NCBI GenBank assembly: GCA_019247755.1
Contig: JAFBAM010000104.1
Span: forward strand, 1 to 34,514
Direction: 5' to 3'
Source of the DNA: Sphingomonas sp.
GTDB lineage: Bacteria > Pseudomonadota > Alphaproteobacteria > Sphingomonadales > Sphingomonadaceae
DNA: 34,514 nt
In this document: piece by piece, positions 15,487 to 22,918 of the stretch
How positions within the stretch are numbered: the stretch's first letter is position 1
Layout: each line of letters starts with the position of its first letter
The notes under the pieces: generated by a model
Told to the model about the DNA's origin: nothing
The model's database searches: none
What the model saw: only the letters and a program-made list of their open reading frames with translations
Program-made: the position numbers and the translations under genes

Positions 15487-16032
15487 ATGTCACTGTTCAG
15501 AGTTTTTACTTTTGCGTGCGCGGCAACGATCGTTGCTTTCACTTCCGGTTCTACTGCACATTCTCAAGCGGTCCCGGCCGCCGTTGGCGCGCCCGCTCCT
15601 GCGGGCACCTACCAGTTCGACATAAACAACGGATCGATATTCGCACTCGGCAGCGTCACGACCGATAGCGCGGGTCATGCCACAAGCATCTACGGGCTGG
15701 TCAATGGCACCGATCCCATCACTGGCCTGTCAACCTACGCAGGAGCGGACAATAATCTGTACTCTACCGGAGCCTGGGTCACATTTGGTGGATTATCGTT
15801 CTCCAGCATGTCACTAGGCGACTTCAATTTCTACAATTCGGGCCAGGGTTATTACGGCTTTCTTAGTAGTCGGAAGGACACCAATGGCTTCGCTGACGGT
15901 GTTGTTGCAACGGCCCACGTCGCGGCCGTGCCTGAACCAACAACGTGGGCAATGATGATGCTCGGATTCGCCGCGGTCGGTGGCGTAATGCGTCGTCAGA
16001 AGCGATCGACCAAGCTGGCGCAGCTCGCGTAG
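15487..16032 (+). CDS. PEPxxWA-CTERM sorted protein (181 aa)
   Basis: Starts with a signal peptide (MSLFRVFTFACAATIVAF) and ends with the PEP-CTERM tripartite signal: VPEPTTWAMM, a hydrophobic helix (MLGFAAVGGVM) and a basic tail (RRQKR). Such proteins are exported, cleaved and anchored or released by an exosortase; no exosortase gene is in the window. The middle (TYQFDINNGSIFALGSVTTD, about 100 residues rich in Gly, Ser, Asn, Tyr) is a beta-type passenger without recognised function. ATG 15487 is preferred because AAGGGG lies about 9 nt upstream; ATG 15460 would add nine residues. Confidence 0.85.
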   Translation: MSLFRVFTFACAATIVAFTSGSTAHSQAVPAAVGAPAPAGTYQFDINNGSIFALGSVTTDSAGHATSIYGLVNGTDPITGLSTYAGADNNLYSTGAWVTFGGLSFSSMSLGDFNFYNSGQGYYGFLSSRKDTNGFADGVVATAHVAAVPEPTTWAMMMLGFAAVGGVMRRQKRSTKLAQLA

Positions 16033-16061
16033 TTTAATTACACACGTCTTGGCGAGCTGCG
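16019..16061 (+). terminator. 10-bp inverted repeat enclosing the PEP-CTERM stop codon
   Basis: CGCAGCTCGC (16019-16028) and its exact inverse (16052-16061) enclose 23 AT-rich bases that contain the TAG at 16030-16032. There is no T-run, so it is a structural 3' end at best. Confidence 0.35.
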
Positions 16062-16373
16062 TCAGGCGCGGCCGGGATGGGGAGTGGAGCACATCGACTT
16101 GGTCGAGTATCAATGGAGCGGTGCCAAGCGCAGCGCGTTCGAATGATTGCTCACCTGAAGGAAGGACAAATTCGCTCCCCGGCTTAACCGTGGCCTAGCA
16201 GAGCGTTTGAAAAGGCTCTCTGCTGGCGGCGACGAGTTCATTCCCTCGTGCGAGGAGGATAGCGGATGAATAAGCAGGGCTTCGCGTTGGTTAGCAGTCT
16301 TACGACCTTGAGATGTCCGCAATGGGTTGAAATTGGACGCTACGCTAGGAGCAGCTTTGGGTGGAAACTGACC
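16033..16373. other. 341-base gap with two palindromic repeat units
   Basis: No gene seen. A 7-bp inverted repeat (AGCAGAG at 16197, CTCTGCT at 16218) lies in the middle. The right end holds the repeat pair at 16315-16372. Confidence 0.5.
16315..16372. repeat. palindromic repeat dimer A
   Basis: Unit 1 (16315-16338) starts GTCCGC, has core GGGTTG and ends GGAC. Unit 2 (16351-16372) has core GGGTGG and ends ACTGAC. The cores are 35 bp apart. Same family as the copies at 16621, 17495, 18315, 18819, 21789, 25157, 25816, 27681, 27963 and 28658. Confidence 0.75.
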
Positions 16374-16610
16374 TTAAGTTGGCAGCCCCGATCCTAGCCA
16401 AAGCCCAACGATCAGTAGGAGCGCAAGTCCGACGAGAAAGAGGAGTGATTGTCTCGCTTGGCCTAGGTCTCGAGACGATTGCTCGGCATCAGCGTCGTTC
16501 CTACTCGCCGCATCCCGAATGAAGGGTCGGAAAGTGTCAAACACGAGGGCAGCCATGCCCAAGCCGAGCAATAAGACTCTGCCTCCACTAAAGGCGCCAA
16601 GGCATAACAT
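16374..16610 (-). CDS. small two-TM membrane protein (78 aa)
   Basis: The frame extends far upstream (to 17066), but only the last 78 codons look like protein. They encode two hydrophobic helices (VLLLGLGMAALVF about 12-24; LLFLVGLALLLIVGLWLG about 56-73) joined by a charged loop (FIRDAASRNDADAEQSSRDL). The ATG at 16610 lacks a good ribosome site; an ATG at 16628 falls within the repeat. The gene sits exactly between two repeat dimers (ending at 16372, starting at 16621) like a cassette. No family recognised. Confidence 0.55.
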   Translation of the reverse strand: MLCLGAFSGGRVLLLGLGMAALVFDTFRPFIRDAASRNDADAEQSSRDLGQARQSLLFLVGLALLLIVGLWLGSGLPT

Positions 16611-16620
16611 AGTAGCAGGT

Positions 16621-16680
16621 GTCCCCATTGGGTCGAAAAACCGACACTCGCTTAGAGTCCCATTTGGGTGGAAAGCTGAC
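16621..16680. repeat. palindromic repeat dimer B
   Basis: Unit 1 (16621-16645) has core GGGTCG; unit 2 (16657-16680) has core GGGTGG and ends GCTGAC. The cores are 36 bp apart, in the same order as dimer A. Confidence 0.75.
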
Positions 16681-16723
16681 ATAACTTTCGATAGCCTCGG
16701 CACCCAAGGGAACGGGGTAGCAA

Positions 16724-16921
16724 ATGGTACGACAGCAGCTGCGAAAGCGGCTCGATAAGGCAACGCTTGAACAGCTTTATCATGGCGATGAATTGACCGC
16801 AGTGCAGATCGCAAATCGCTACGGGACGCGCTCGGCGTCTGTACTTGCCCTAATGCGAAAATATGAGATTCCGCGTCGCCCTCCTGGCTCCAGAAAGCAT
16901 CACGCGAAACGTGCAGGTTAA
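16724..16921 (+). CDS. small helix-turn-helix protein, copy 2 (65 aa)
   Basis: ATG with GGGG about 9 nt upstream. The same architecture as the protein at 15077: a basic start VRQQLRKRLDKATLEQLYHG, HTH LTAVQIANRYGTRSASVLAL and a basic tail IPRRPPGSRKHH. The recognition helix (GTRSASVLAL) differs from copy 1 (HAYSCSVLTL), so the two may prefer different sites. It lies 43 nt after repeat dimer B. Likely a small DNA-binding regulator; no enzyme domain is attached. Confidence 0.75.
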   Translation: MVRQQLRKRLDKATLEQLYHGDELTAVQIANRYGTRSASVLALMRKYEIPRRPPGSRKHHAKRAG

Positions 16922-17008
16922 GCGGTTTTGAATCGCCAGCCGATCCCGCTACACTGTTGTTGAGACTCGCGTCCCCCGCTCGGCAAAAGCAAAGGCTGCG
17001 AGGCTTAC

Positions 17009-17040
17009 GGCTCGACGGGGAGTAACCCCTCCGTCGAGCC
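17009..17040. other. strong 10-bp hairpin
   Basis: GGCTCGACGG (17009-17018) pairs exactly with CCGTCGAGCC (17031-17040); the loop can also form GGGG/CCCC pairs. It lies 25 nt upstream of the small gene at 17065, as leader structure or as the end of the HTH transcript. No T-run. Confidence 0.55.
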
Positions 17041-17064
17041 GCTCTTGTGGAGGGGCCACAGGAC

Positions 17065-17250
17065 ATGACCTACGAACTCTTCTGTCTCGACAGAGACGGC
17101 GAGTGCCAAGCTGTGCGAGAGATACGTGCGCTTCACGACGCCGACGCAATCTCTCAAATAGAGCTTATGCGCATGCCGGCCAGCTGCGAAGTTTGGCAGG
17201 GTGCCCGTCTTGTCGCGCTGCTTCCCCTGCCCGCAGTTAATCCGGCTTAG
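17065..17250 (+). CDS. small conserved-looking cytoplasmic protein (61 aa)
   Basis: ATG at 17065 with AGGAC close upstream; an ATG six codons earlier (17047) is less likely. Product: MTYELFCLDRDGECQAVREI, a helix with DADAISQIELM, then CEVWQGARLVALL. This pattern (beta strand, acidic helix, CEVWQG-R-LVA) is one I associate with short hypothetical proteins common in sphingomonads. No function known. No signal peptide or membrane helix. Confidence 0.75.
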   Translation: MTYELFCLDRDGECQAVREIRALHDADAISQIELMRMPASCEVWQGARLVALLPLPAVNPA

Positions 17251-17282
17251 CGCTTCGAGCCGTAGCTGATCCGGACCGTAAC

Positions 17283-17311
17283 TGGACAGCTTGGTTAACA
17301 AAAATTATACA
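17283..17311 (+). promoter_or_regulatory. sigma70-like promoter
   Basis: TGGACA (17283-17288), 17-nt spacer, TATACA (17306-17311). Transcription would begin near 17318 and cover the hairpin at 17352 and the micro-ORF at 17403. Confidence 0.45.
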
Positions 17312-17351
17312 AATGGCTTGCTCGAAGGAGCGACCTCCGAACGAGCACCGT

Positions 17352-17387
17352 GAGCGGCCCGTGCTCTGCCTAGGGCGCGGGCCGCTC
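17352..17387 (+). other. 10-bp hairpin in the leader of the micro-ORF
   Basis: GAGCGGCCCG (17352-17361) pairs exactly with CGGGCCGCTC (17378-17387), with a 16-nt loop. It ends 15 nt before the micro-ORF start at 17403 and just upstream of its GGGGG ribosome site. Confidence 0.55.
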
Positions 17388-17402
17388 TAGTGGGGGCGTA
17401 AC

Positions 17403-17480
17403 ATGGCTAGTCAGGCCTTAGCTTTGGTCTTCTTAGTAACAGCCGCAGCGGCACTGATGACCAGACGACGGAGCGCTTAG
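17403..17480 (+). CDS. candidate hydrophobic microprotein (25 aa)
   Basis: ATG with GGGGG about 7 nt upstream. The product has one hydrophobic helix (ALALVFLVTAAAALM) and a basic tail (TRRRSA). It has its own promoter-like sequence, a structured 5' leader and a perfect palindrome 15 nt after the stop. This size and shape resembles membrane-active type I toxin peptides, but no antisense RNA has been identified, so the role is open. Confidence 0.4.
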   Translation: MASQALALVFLVTAAAALMTRRRSA

Positions 17481-17494
17481 CTTCAGACCCTTGG

Positions 17495-17526
17495 TAGAGT
17501 CAGTTTTGGGTCGAAAACTGACTCTA
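17495..17526. repeat. palindromic repeat C (perfect copy)
   Basis: TAGAGTCAGTTTT, spacer GGGTCG, then the exact inverse arm: a perfect 13-bp inverted repeat and the best-preserved copy of the family. It lies between the micro-ORF and a convergent gene. Confidence 0.85.
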
Positions 17527-17559
17527 GCCGACGAACCACATAAAGAGGGACGATGCGGG

Positions 17560-17763
17560 TTAAGCCGCGCGGCCCCGATCTTCTAAACGGCGAATATCTT
17601 CTTCGCCTTCCAGTGCCATTCCCAACAGTGCTTCGATCGCAGGCTGGTCAGTAAGTTGCGCGGCAAGTCTGCGGCAACGGGCCACCCGGTTGCGGATGTT
17701 CTCAATCACGTCTTCGTTGCCCTGTTCCGGCTCGAAAGCGCTGGGTTCCGGTTGCGTCGCCAT
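17560..17763 (-). CDS. small helical protein of unknown function (67 aa)
   Basis: ATG 17763 preferred; the upstream in-frame starts lack a ribosome site. The protein is soluble and helical: VIENIRNRVARCRRLAAQLT, then AIEALLGMALEGEEDIRRLE. This resembles short hypothetical proteins common in alphaproteobacteria with an RVARCRRLA helix and an E-E-DI-RLE ending. No enzymatic motif. It converges on repeat C and lies downstream of the Nudix gene on the same strand (113-nt gap). Confidence 0.7.
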   Translation of the reverse strand: MATQPEPSAFEPEQGNEDVIENIRNRVARCRRLAAQLTDQPAIEALLGMALEGEEDIRRLEDRGRAA

Positions 17764-17876
17764 TCGATAGGAATACCAGCGTCTGACACGGACCGAGCCG
17801 TGCATCACTGTGCTTGTCGGCTCGATTCCTTTGCAGCGCAGCTGAGCGGAGCTTTGTCGTCCGCAACCGGCGTCGG

Positions 17877-18287
17877 CTATCGCCTGGACAAAGATCGCGC
17901 CAACGGAAGCACGTAATCGCGGGTGAACGGCGCGAGCGGCAGGTGGTCCGCGGCGTCGACCTCAACCCAAAGCACATCGTCTAATTCCGCGCCAATCTGA
18001 AAGTCTTCTTCCGCCGCTCGGACGTGGAACAGGTGTGCTTCGAGCATGTGATCAGGCTCGTTGGCGGCCTGGCAATGGAATGTTCCGAGGAAGACCGCAT
18101 TGCCGACCGGTGGCACAAACTCAAGTTCCTCTCTCAGTTCACGGAGCAGGGCTTCGACGGCCAGTTCGCCCAGCTCGATCTTGCCGCCGGCTTGCATGTA
18201 GAAGGTGGTGCCTCGCTTACGAACTAACAGTACCCGGCCGCGCGGGTCATCGATGAGAGCCGCTGCTATGCAAATCAGCTTGGGCAC
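17877..18287 (-). CDS. Nudix hydrolase (136 aa)
   Basis: Hydrolyses a nucleoside-diphosphate-linked compound; the substrate cannot be told from sequence. The Nudix box runs from Gly-35: GX5EX7RE at 35-50 (AGGKIELGELA...LLRE), then LREELEF with the metal-binding pair Glu-53/Glu-54. The usual Gly near the end is replaced by Glu-56. The fold start (LICIAAALIDDPRGRVLLVR) and the rest match an 8-oxo-dGTPase-like single-domain enzyme. The frame extends to a TTG at 18338, but those extra codons (RPIADA) come from a palindromic repeat, so the GTG at 18287 is chosen. Confidence 0.85.
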   Translation of the reverse strand: MPKLICIAAALIDDPRGRVLLVRKRGTTFYMQAGGKIELGELAVEALLRELREELEFVPPVGNAVFLGTFHCQAANEPDHMLEAHLFHVRAAEEDFQIGAELDDVLWVEVDAADHLPLAPFTRDYVLPLARSLSRR

Positions 18288-18314
18288 TCGCGGAGAATGT
18301 CTGGAGGTGAAAGC

Positions 18315-18330
18315 GTCCGCAATGGGTCGA
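18315..18330. repeat. palindromic repeat D (half copy)
   Basis: GTCCGCAATGGGTCGA, the left half of the family, immediately upstream of the Nudix gene. The right half is lost. Confidence 0.6.
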
Positions 18331-18390
18331 GCTGCCAATCAACTCTGAGCACGGCGGACGGCCTGGTACTCCAGCTAAGGTCTCAAAACC

Positions 18391-18753
18391 CTAGGCGATG
18401 TGGACCACGCGTCCGTCTGGATCGATCACATCGAACTCGCCGTTCGGATTGAAGACGGGATTACTGATCGCCGTGGGAGCCAATCCCCTTTCGGACGCAT
18501 TCGCGTGCATCTTCTCTACGTCGCCGCAGTAGAGATAAAATTCGTCCAGCCGCGTGCGACTATCAAGTCCGCTACGCCCGAGCATCACCTCCACACTTCC
18601 GGCTGTCAGCGACGCCCACTGCGGCTGCTCGCCTTCAGGTCCAAAGCTGTTACTCACAGAAAAGCCGAGCTTCTCATAAAACGCGATTGAGGCTTCCATG
18701 TCGGAGACCTTCAGCAGCGGAACGAATGCACGGACTTCAGGAATCGAAAGCAT
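18391..18753 (-). CDS. VOC-family (glyoxalase/bleomycin-resistance-like) protein (120 aa)
   Basis: Single VOC fold: VRAFVPLLKVSDMEASIAFY and EKLGFSVSN at the start, then EVMLGRSG, LYCGDVEKMHANASERG, and the final strand GEFDVIDPDGRVVHIA. Members are metal-dependent isomerases or dioxygenases, or drug-binding resistance proteins. The sequence does not decide which, and short members like this often sequester bleomycin-type compounds or have unknown substrates. ATG 18753 has a perfect GGAGG 5 nt upstream. It stands alone, followed 103 bases later on the same strand by the Nudix gene. Confidence 0.87.
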   Translation of the reverse strand: MLSIPEVRAFVPLLKVSDMEASIAFYEKLGFSVSNSFGPEGEQPQWASLTAGSVEVMLGRSGLDSRTRLDEFYLYCGDVEKMHANASERGLAPTAISNPVFNPNGEFDVIDPDGRVVHIA

Positions 18754-18818
18754 ACTAGCCTCCAGCTGTGCAGAAGGCTTGTAGCATGATTCCGCCTAGT
18801 CGTGCCCGCAATCGAAGT

Positions 18819-18914
18819 GTCTGCTTTGGTCGAAGGCGGACGCTCCGCTAGCGGCAGGTTTGGGTCGACGGACGCTACTCTAGCGGCAGGTCTGGGTGGA
18901 AAGCTGCCGCTAGA
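18819..18914. repeat. palindromic repeat trimer E
   Basis: Three units: 18819-18841 (core GGTCG, one G lost), about 18851-18875 (GGGTCG) and 18879-18914 (GGGTGG). The third has a perfect 11-bp inverted repeat, TCTAGCGGCAG and its inverse. The cores are about 32-34 bp apart. This fills most of the 305-base gap before the DUF1800 gene, which has no ORF of its own. Confidence 0.75.
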
Positions 18915-18974
18915 AAGCGGTGGATCGATCGGCTGATCGTTCTCGGCCCCATGAACCTGCCGGCCAGCCGCGGC

Positions 18975-18998
18975 TTTTAGGGTTAGCCAATCCTAAAA
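18975..18998. promoter_or_regulatory. operator-like dyad before the DUF1800 operon
   Basis: TTTTAGG, 10 nt, CCTAAAA: a perfect 7-bp inverted repeat 61 nt upstream of the ATG at 19059, where a repressor or activator site would be expected. Confidence 0.4.
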
Positions 18999-19058
18999 AT
19001 CGCCTTCAGAGGCGGTTCAGGAGGCTAAGCCATATTCTCATTGCGCAAGGAGATAGGG

Positions 19059-20516
19059 ATGCTTGCCACCACGATTGCGCTCAACCGCTTCGGTCTCGGC
19101 GCGCGCCCGAGCGACCAGGCACCCGGCGATCCAAAGCGTTGGCTGCTGCAGCAATTCGATCGCTTCGAGCCCCGGCCGCAAGCGCTCGCCCAAGTGCCGA
19201 CCCGCGCCGCCGTCGCCACTGAGCTAGCCGATTATATCCAGGCGCAGCGCCAGTTCGCGCAGGGCAAGCGCCAGCAGCTTGAGCCGCAAGGCGCGGCGAT
19301 AACCCCGGCAGCCATGCCGCAACGCGCCAACGCCCAGCAGGATGACCCGCTCAAGCGCTATCTGCGGCAGAACATTCGCCAGAATTATCTGTTGATGAGC
19401 TCGGCGCGGCTCGACTCGGCGCTCGCAAGCGACACTCCGTTCGTCGAGCGACTGGTGCACTTCTGGGCCAATCATTTCGCGGTCTCGGTCGACAAGTTGC
19501 CGGTGATTGGACTTGCCGGCTTGCTGGAATTCGAAGCGATCCGGCCGCACGTGCTCGGCCGTTTTTCGGACATGCTTCTGGCGGTTGAGCAGCACCCGGC
19601 CATGCTGGTCTACCTCGACCAAGCGCAGTCGATCGGCCCCAATTCGCGCGCGGGCCAATTTGCGGCGATGCGCGGCGGAAAGGCTCGGGGCCTCAACGAG
19701 AATCTCGCGCGCGAGATCATGGAGCTGCACACGCTCGGCGTTCGCACCGGCTACAGCCAGGCCGACGTCACCGAATTTGCGCGAGCCTTGACCGGCTGGA
19801 CGGTCGGCGGAATTGGGCGCGGCCCGGGCGCGCGCATGCTCGGCAACGTGCCCGCGGGCGACTTCCAGTTCGCGGATTTCCTGCACGAGCCCGGTGACCG
19901 CGTCATCATGGGCAAGCGCTATGGCCAGGGCGGAGAGGCACAGGCGCGCGCCGTGCTGATGGACCTGGCATCGAGCCCGGCGACCGCGAAGCATCTCGCG
20001 ACCAAGCTTGCTCGCCACTTCGCAGGAGACGAGCCGTCGCCCGCGCTCGTCGACCGGCTGGAGAGAGCGTATGTCGCCAGCAACGGCGACTTGCCCGCCG
20101 TCTATCGTGCGCTGATCGAATCGCCCGAGCCCTGGGCAACGCAGCCGCTAAAGTTCAAAACACCGTGGGAATGGTCGGTCTCGGCGCTGCGCGCAATCAA
20201 CGCCGCCCGCATCCCGGCACAAGCCCAGGCGGGCCTTTTGAAGCAGCTCGGCCAGCCGACCTGGCAGCCCGGGTCGCCCGCCGGCTGGGACGACATTGCC
20301 GCCAGCTGGGCCGCGCCCGAAGCTCTGGTACTTCGGGTCGAGGCCGCGCAGCGCCTTGCCGATAGCGCCGGATCGAGCGTTGACGCCCGCGCGCTGGCTG
20401 AGAAGCTTTATCCTGGCTCGCTCAGTGACACGACGCGCACCGCAATCGCACGAGCTGAAAGCCCCGCCGAGGGATTGGCCTTGCTGTTCGTCAGCCCCGA
20501 ATTCGTGAGGAGATAA
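19059..20516 (+). CDS. DUF1800 domain protein (485 aa)
   Basis: Family signature at the start (LNRFGLGARPSDQAPGDPKR) and throughout: LVHFWANHFAVSVDKL, NENLAREIMELHTLGV, TEFARALTGWTV, KHLATKLARHFAGDEPSP. DUF1800 proteins are large helical proteins of unknown biochemical role, nearly always paired with DUF1501. ATG 19059 is chosen because AAGGAG lies 7 nt upstream; a TTG at 19041 is in frame but overlaps that site. There is no clear signal peptide. The stop lies 2 nt before the DUF1501 start, so the two are co-translated. Confidence 0.9.
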   Translation: MLATTIALNRFGLGARPSDQAPGDPKRWLLQQFDRFEPRPQALAQVPTRAAVATELADYIQAQRQFAQGKRQQLEPQGAAITPAAMPQRANAQQDDPLKRYLRQNIRQNYLLMSSARLDSALASDTPFVERLVHFWANHFAVSVDKLPVIGLAGLLEFEAIRPHVLGRFSDMLLAVEQHPAMLVYLDQAQSIGPNSRAGQFAAMRGGKARGLNENLAREIMELHTLGVRTGYSQADVTEFARALTGWTVGGIGRGPGARMLGNVPAGDFQFADFLHEPGDRVIMGKRYGQGGEAQARAVLMDLASSPATAKHLATKLARHFAGDEPSPALVDRLERAYVASNGDLPAVYRALIESPEPWATQPLKFKTPWEWSVSALRAINAARIPAQAQAGLLKQLGQPTWQPGSPAGWDDIAASWAAPEALVLRVEAAQRLADSAGSSVDARALAEKLYPGSLSDTTRTAIARAESPAEGLALLFVSPEFVRR

Positions 20517-20518
20517 GG

Positions 20519-21673
20519 ATGATTTCCCGCCGCTCCTTCATTAGCGCAACGGGTGCCGCAGCCGGACTTGCCACCCTCGGATTGCCGAAGATGGTCTTAG
20601 CCCGAGCCGCCACCGACCGGCGCTTCGTCTTCATCATCCAGCGGGGCGCTGCCGACGGACTGCACATCGTCGCGCCGACGGGGGATCCGGCCTATGCGGG
20701 CTTGCGCGGGGATTTCGCACAGGATCTGGCGAGCGGCGCCAAGCTCGGGACATTCTTCACGCTTCACCCAGCGCTGGCCGAAACCGCGAAACTCTACTCG
20801 GATAAGCAGGCGTTGTTCGTCCACGCGGTTGCGTCGCCATACCGGGACCGCAGCCACTTCGACGGCCAGAACGTGCTCGAGACCGGTGGCTCGGCCGCCT
20901 ATCGCCTGCGCGACGGTTGGATGAACCGGCTGCTCGGCCTGCTTCCAGCCGACGAGGCCAAAGCGCTTGCGCTGTCGACGACGGTGCCGATGGCGCTTCG
21001 CGGGAGCCACGAGGTCTCATCCTACGCCCAGTCGCAACTGCCGAGCCCCAGCGATGACCTGCTGACGCGGGTGTCGGCGCTCTACGCCGCTGACCAGCAG
21101 CTCCACGGCCTGTGGAGCGCCGCGATGGACACGCGGATGATGGCCGGCGATCCCATGAAAGGCGGCGGGCAGAATGGTGCCGCTGTCGGCTCGCTCGCGG
21201 CGAAGATGCTGGGCCCCGACGGGGCGCGGATCGCAATGATCGAAACCACCGGTTGGGACACGCACTCCGGCCAGCGGGGGCGGCTCACTGCGCAGCTCAG
21301 GAGCCTCGACCAACTGGTGGCGGCACTCAAGGCAGGCCTCGGCCCGGACTGGGCGAATACGCTGGTGGTCGTCGCGACCGAGTTCGGGCGTACCGCGAAG
21401 CCCAACGGCACCGGCGGTACTGATCACGGGCAGGCTTCGGCCGCTATGCTGCTGGGCGGCGCGGTGCGCGGCGGAATGGTGATGGCAGATTGGCCCGGTC
21501 TGGCGACAGCGTCGCTTTACGAAGGGCGAGACCTCAAGCCGACGGCCGATCTCGACGCACTGCTCGCCGGGGCGCTGGCGCAACATTACGGGCTTGAGCC
21601 GGCGCGGGCGATGGCGACATTGTTTCCCGACAGCCGAGGTAGCGCACTGCGCCAGCCATTGATCAGCACTTGA
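20519..21673 (+). CDS. DUF1501 domain protein with Tat signal (384 aa)
   Basis: Begins with a twin-arginine signal (SRRSFI at 3-8, then ATGAAAGLATLGLP), so it is exported folded to the periplasm. The DUF1501 hallmarks, related to the alkaline phosphatase/sulfatase superfamily, are present: FVFIIQRGAADGLHIV near the start, TTGWDTHSGQ in the middle, VVVATEFGRTAKPNG and GTDHGQASAAMLLGG toward the end. The TEFGRT and TDHG segments carry the Asp/His residues that ligate metal in this fold; enzymatic activity is unproven. The ribosome site AGGAG lies inside the end of the DUF1800 gene. The two proteins are thought to work together. Confidence 0.92.
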   Translation: MISRRSFISATGAAAGLATLGLPKMVLARAATDRRFVFIIQRGAADGLHIVAPTGDPAYAGLRGDFAQDLASGAKLGTFFTLHPALAETAKLYSDKQALFVHAVASPYRDRSHFDGQNVLETGGSAAYRLRDGWMNRLLGLLPADEAKALALSTTVPMALRGSHEVSSYAQSQLPSPSDDLLTRVSALYAADQQLHGLWSAAMDTRMMAGDPMKGGGQNGAAVGSLAAKMLGPDGARIAMIETTGWDTHSGQRGRLTAQLRSLDQLVAALKAGLGPDWANTLVVVATEFGRTAKPNGTGGTDHGQASAAMLLGGAVRGGMVMADWPGLATASLYEGRDLKPTADLDALLAGALAQHYGLEPARAMATLFPDSRGSALRQPLIST

Positions 21674-21973
21674 CCTCGAAGCTGCAGAGATAAGTTCTAC
21701 TCGTCTCGTTCGATCAGCTTCAGATAGAAATTCCATTTAGGGCTGGCTTCGCTAGCACGCGCGGCGGCAAATCCGCCACTCGGCTAGTGTCCGCAATGGG
21801 TCGAAAACTGACTCTGGCGATCCCCTGACCAACCGTCGTTTTGAACGTGATTGGGATTCGGAGGCGGCATCGAGATTCGCGACAACGGATGTTATGTAAA
21901 ATTGTGTCGATCCGCTGCACGTCAATCGGGGCATCCGCATGGAAAGCCACTCTAACAGCGAACCTCCACTCCC
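21674..21973. other. 300-base gap with one palindromic repeat
   Basis: No gene seen. The minus-strand frames here (21720-21950) contain RPIADT, the translation of repeat F, and are not taken as genes. A short hairpin (GGCGG, CCGCC) lies near 21761. Confidence 0.5.
21789..21812. repeat. palindromic repeat F
   Basis: GTCCGCAAT, GGGTCG, AAAACTGAC with outer CTAG on the left; a single unit of the GGGTCG subtype. Confidence 0.75.
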
Positions 21974-22720
21974 TTACTCGTCAGTGACTTCACAGTCCGT
22001 TGAGTCGTATTCAACTCCGCTGTCGCCACTCGGCGTGAACCTTGGCGGACCCAACGGCTGTCCATCCGGTCCAAAAAGTATCGATACCCTGCCGGTGATT
22101 ACTGAAGTTCGGGTAGGATGATCGGCGTCCCTGCCGAATCTCACGACGTAACGATACTCGCCCTTTAGGACGGGGGGCGATTTGATGGGCGGATCGAAAT
22201 AAACGTGGTCTTTTTGGACTGGGATTGCCGCGCCCGGAATTAGTCTTTCAGCTGGAACCAAGTCGATGGATTTTTCCTCAAATCGGTCAGTGCTGGCTCT
22301 TCCGTCCAGTCTGAGGAAATGATCGCTCACAACATAATGCACCGTTTCGGAATTCTTGTTGCGAGGCTCTATCTCCAGCACGAACTTTGCCAGCCTGTTT
22401 TGGTCGTCATGATTCATTGAGCCGCATATGCGATAAGCGAGGCGCAAATTCGCGCCTTGGTACACGCGGTAGCCCGCAACCCAGCAGTAAATCAGCCAAG
22501 TTCCGCACGCGGCCGTAAGCACAACAAGCCAACCCAATTTCAAAGCGCGCCAGAGATAGGTCAGGCCATATAAGGGTAGAAAGCTCAGGATGAGCCAGCG
22601 ACTTGTTTCGGTCGGCCACTCAGCCATCCATGCGCCGATTCCCAGCGCAATTGCCGCTTCGAGAGGTCGCCTTGCTCCCGCGAGAAACTGTTTTCCACGA
22701 CTAGCGGAGTGCGAAGGCAT
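21974..22720 (-). CDS. membrane protein of unknown function (248 aa)
   Basis: The N-terminal third has two or three hydrophobic helices (AAIALGIGAWMAEW; LILSFLPLYGLTYLW; LGWLVVLTAACGTWLIYCW). The C-terminal two thirds form a soluble, beta-rich domain (HYVVSDHFLRLDG, YRYVVRFGRDADH, SVITGRVSILFGPDG), so it is probably anchored in the inner membrane with a periplasmic or cytoplasmic domain. No family recognised. The ATG at 22720 has no clear ribosome site. It is divergent from the recombinase cassette. Confidence 0.6.
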   Translation of the reverse strand: MPSHSASRGKQFLAGARRPLEAAIALGIGAWMAEWPTETSRWLILSFLPLYGLTYLWRALKLGWLVVLTAACGTWLIYCWVAGYRVYQGANLRLAYRICGSMNHDDQNRLAKFVLEIEPRNKNSETVHYVVSDHFLRLDGRASTDRFEEKSIDLVPAERLIPGAAIPVQKDHVYFDPPIKSPPVLKGEYRYVVRFGRDADHPTRTSVITGRVSILFGPDGQPLGPPRFTPSGDSGVEYDSTDCEVTDE

Positions 22721-22876
22721 GGCTGTTTGATATCATTGCGGTCTTCCGCCGCAACGCGCTTGAACAAACGTCCCGTCGTTTCAGCTTCAAGACTTGACTG
22801 GCCTGTCTAACAGAGCGTTGGTCCACATGAGCCGCTGATGAGCGGTAGCGCCGCCCTTCGATGCTGAAGCCCGCGG

Positions 22877-22918
22877 CTTGGGTCAGTGCCAGCGATGATA
22901 CTGGCGAGGAGACCCAAG
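22877..22918 (+). promoter_or_regulatory. nested dyad abutting the DUF3489 start codon
   Basis: CTTGGGTC (22877-22884) pairs with GACCCAAG (22911-22918); inside, GCCAG (22888-22892) pairs with CTGGC (22901-22905). The outer arm ends one base before the ATG at 22919, and the Shine-Dalgarno GAGGAG lies between and overlapping the right arms. It may act as a repressor operator or as an mRNA hairpin blocking translation of the cassette. Confidence 0.55.

Noticed and set aside
16611..17066. N-terminal extension of the 78-aa membrane protein
   Set aside because: The extension runs antisense through the HTH gene and repeat dimer B and has no protein-like pattern.
21720..21950. 76-codon minus-strand frame
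   Set aside because: Contains RPIADT, the translation of repeat F, and has no ribosome site.
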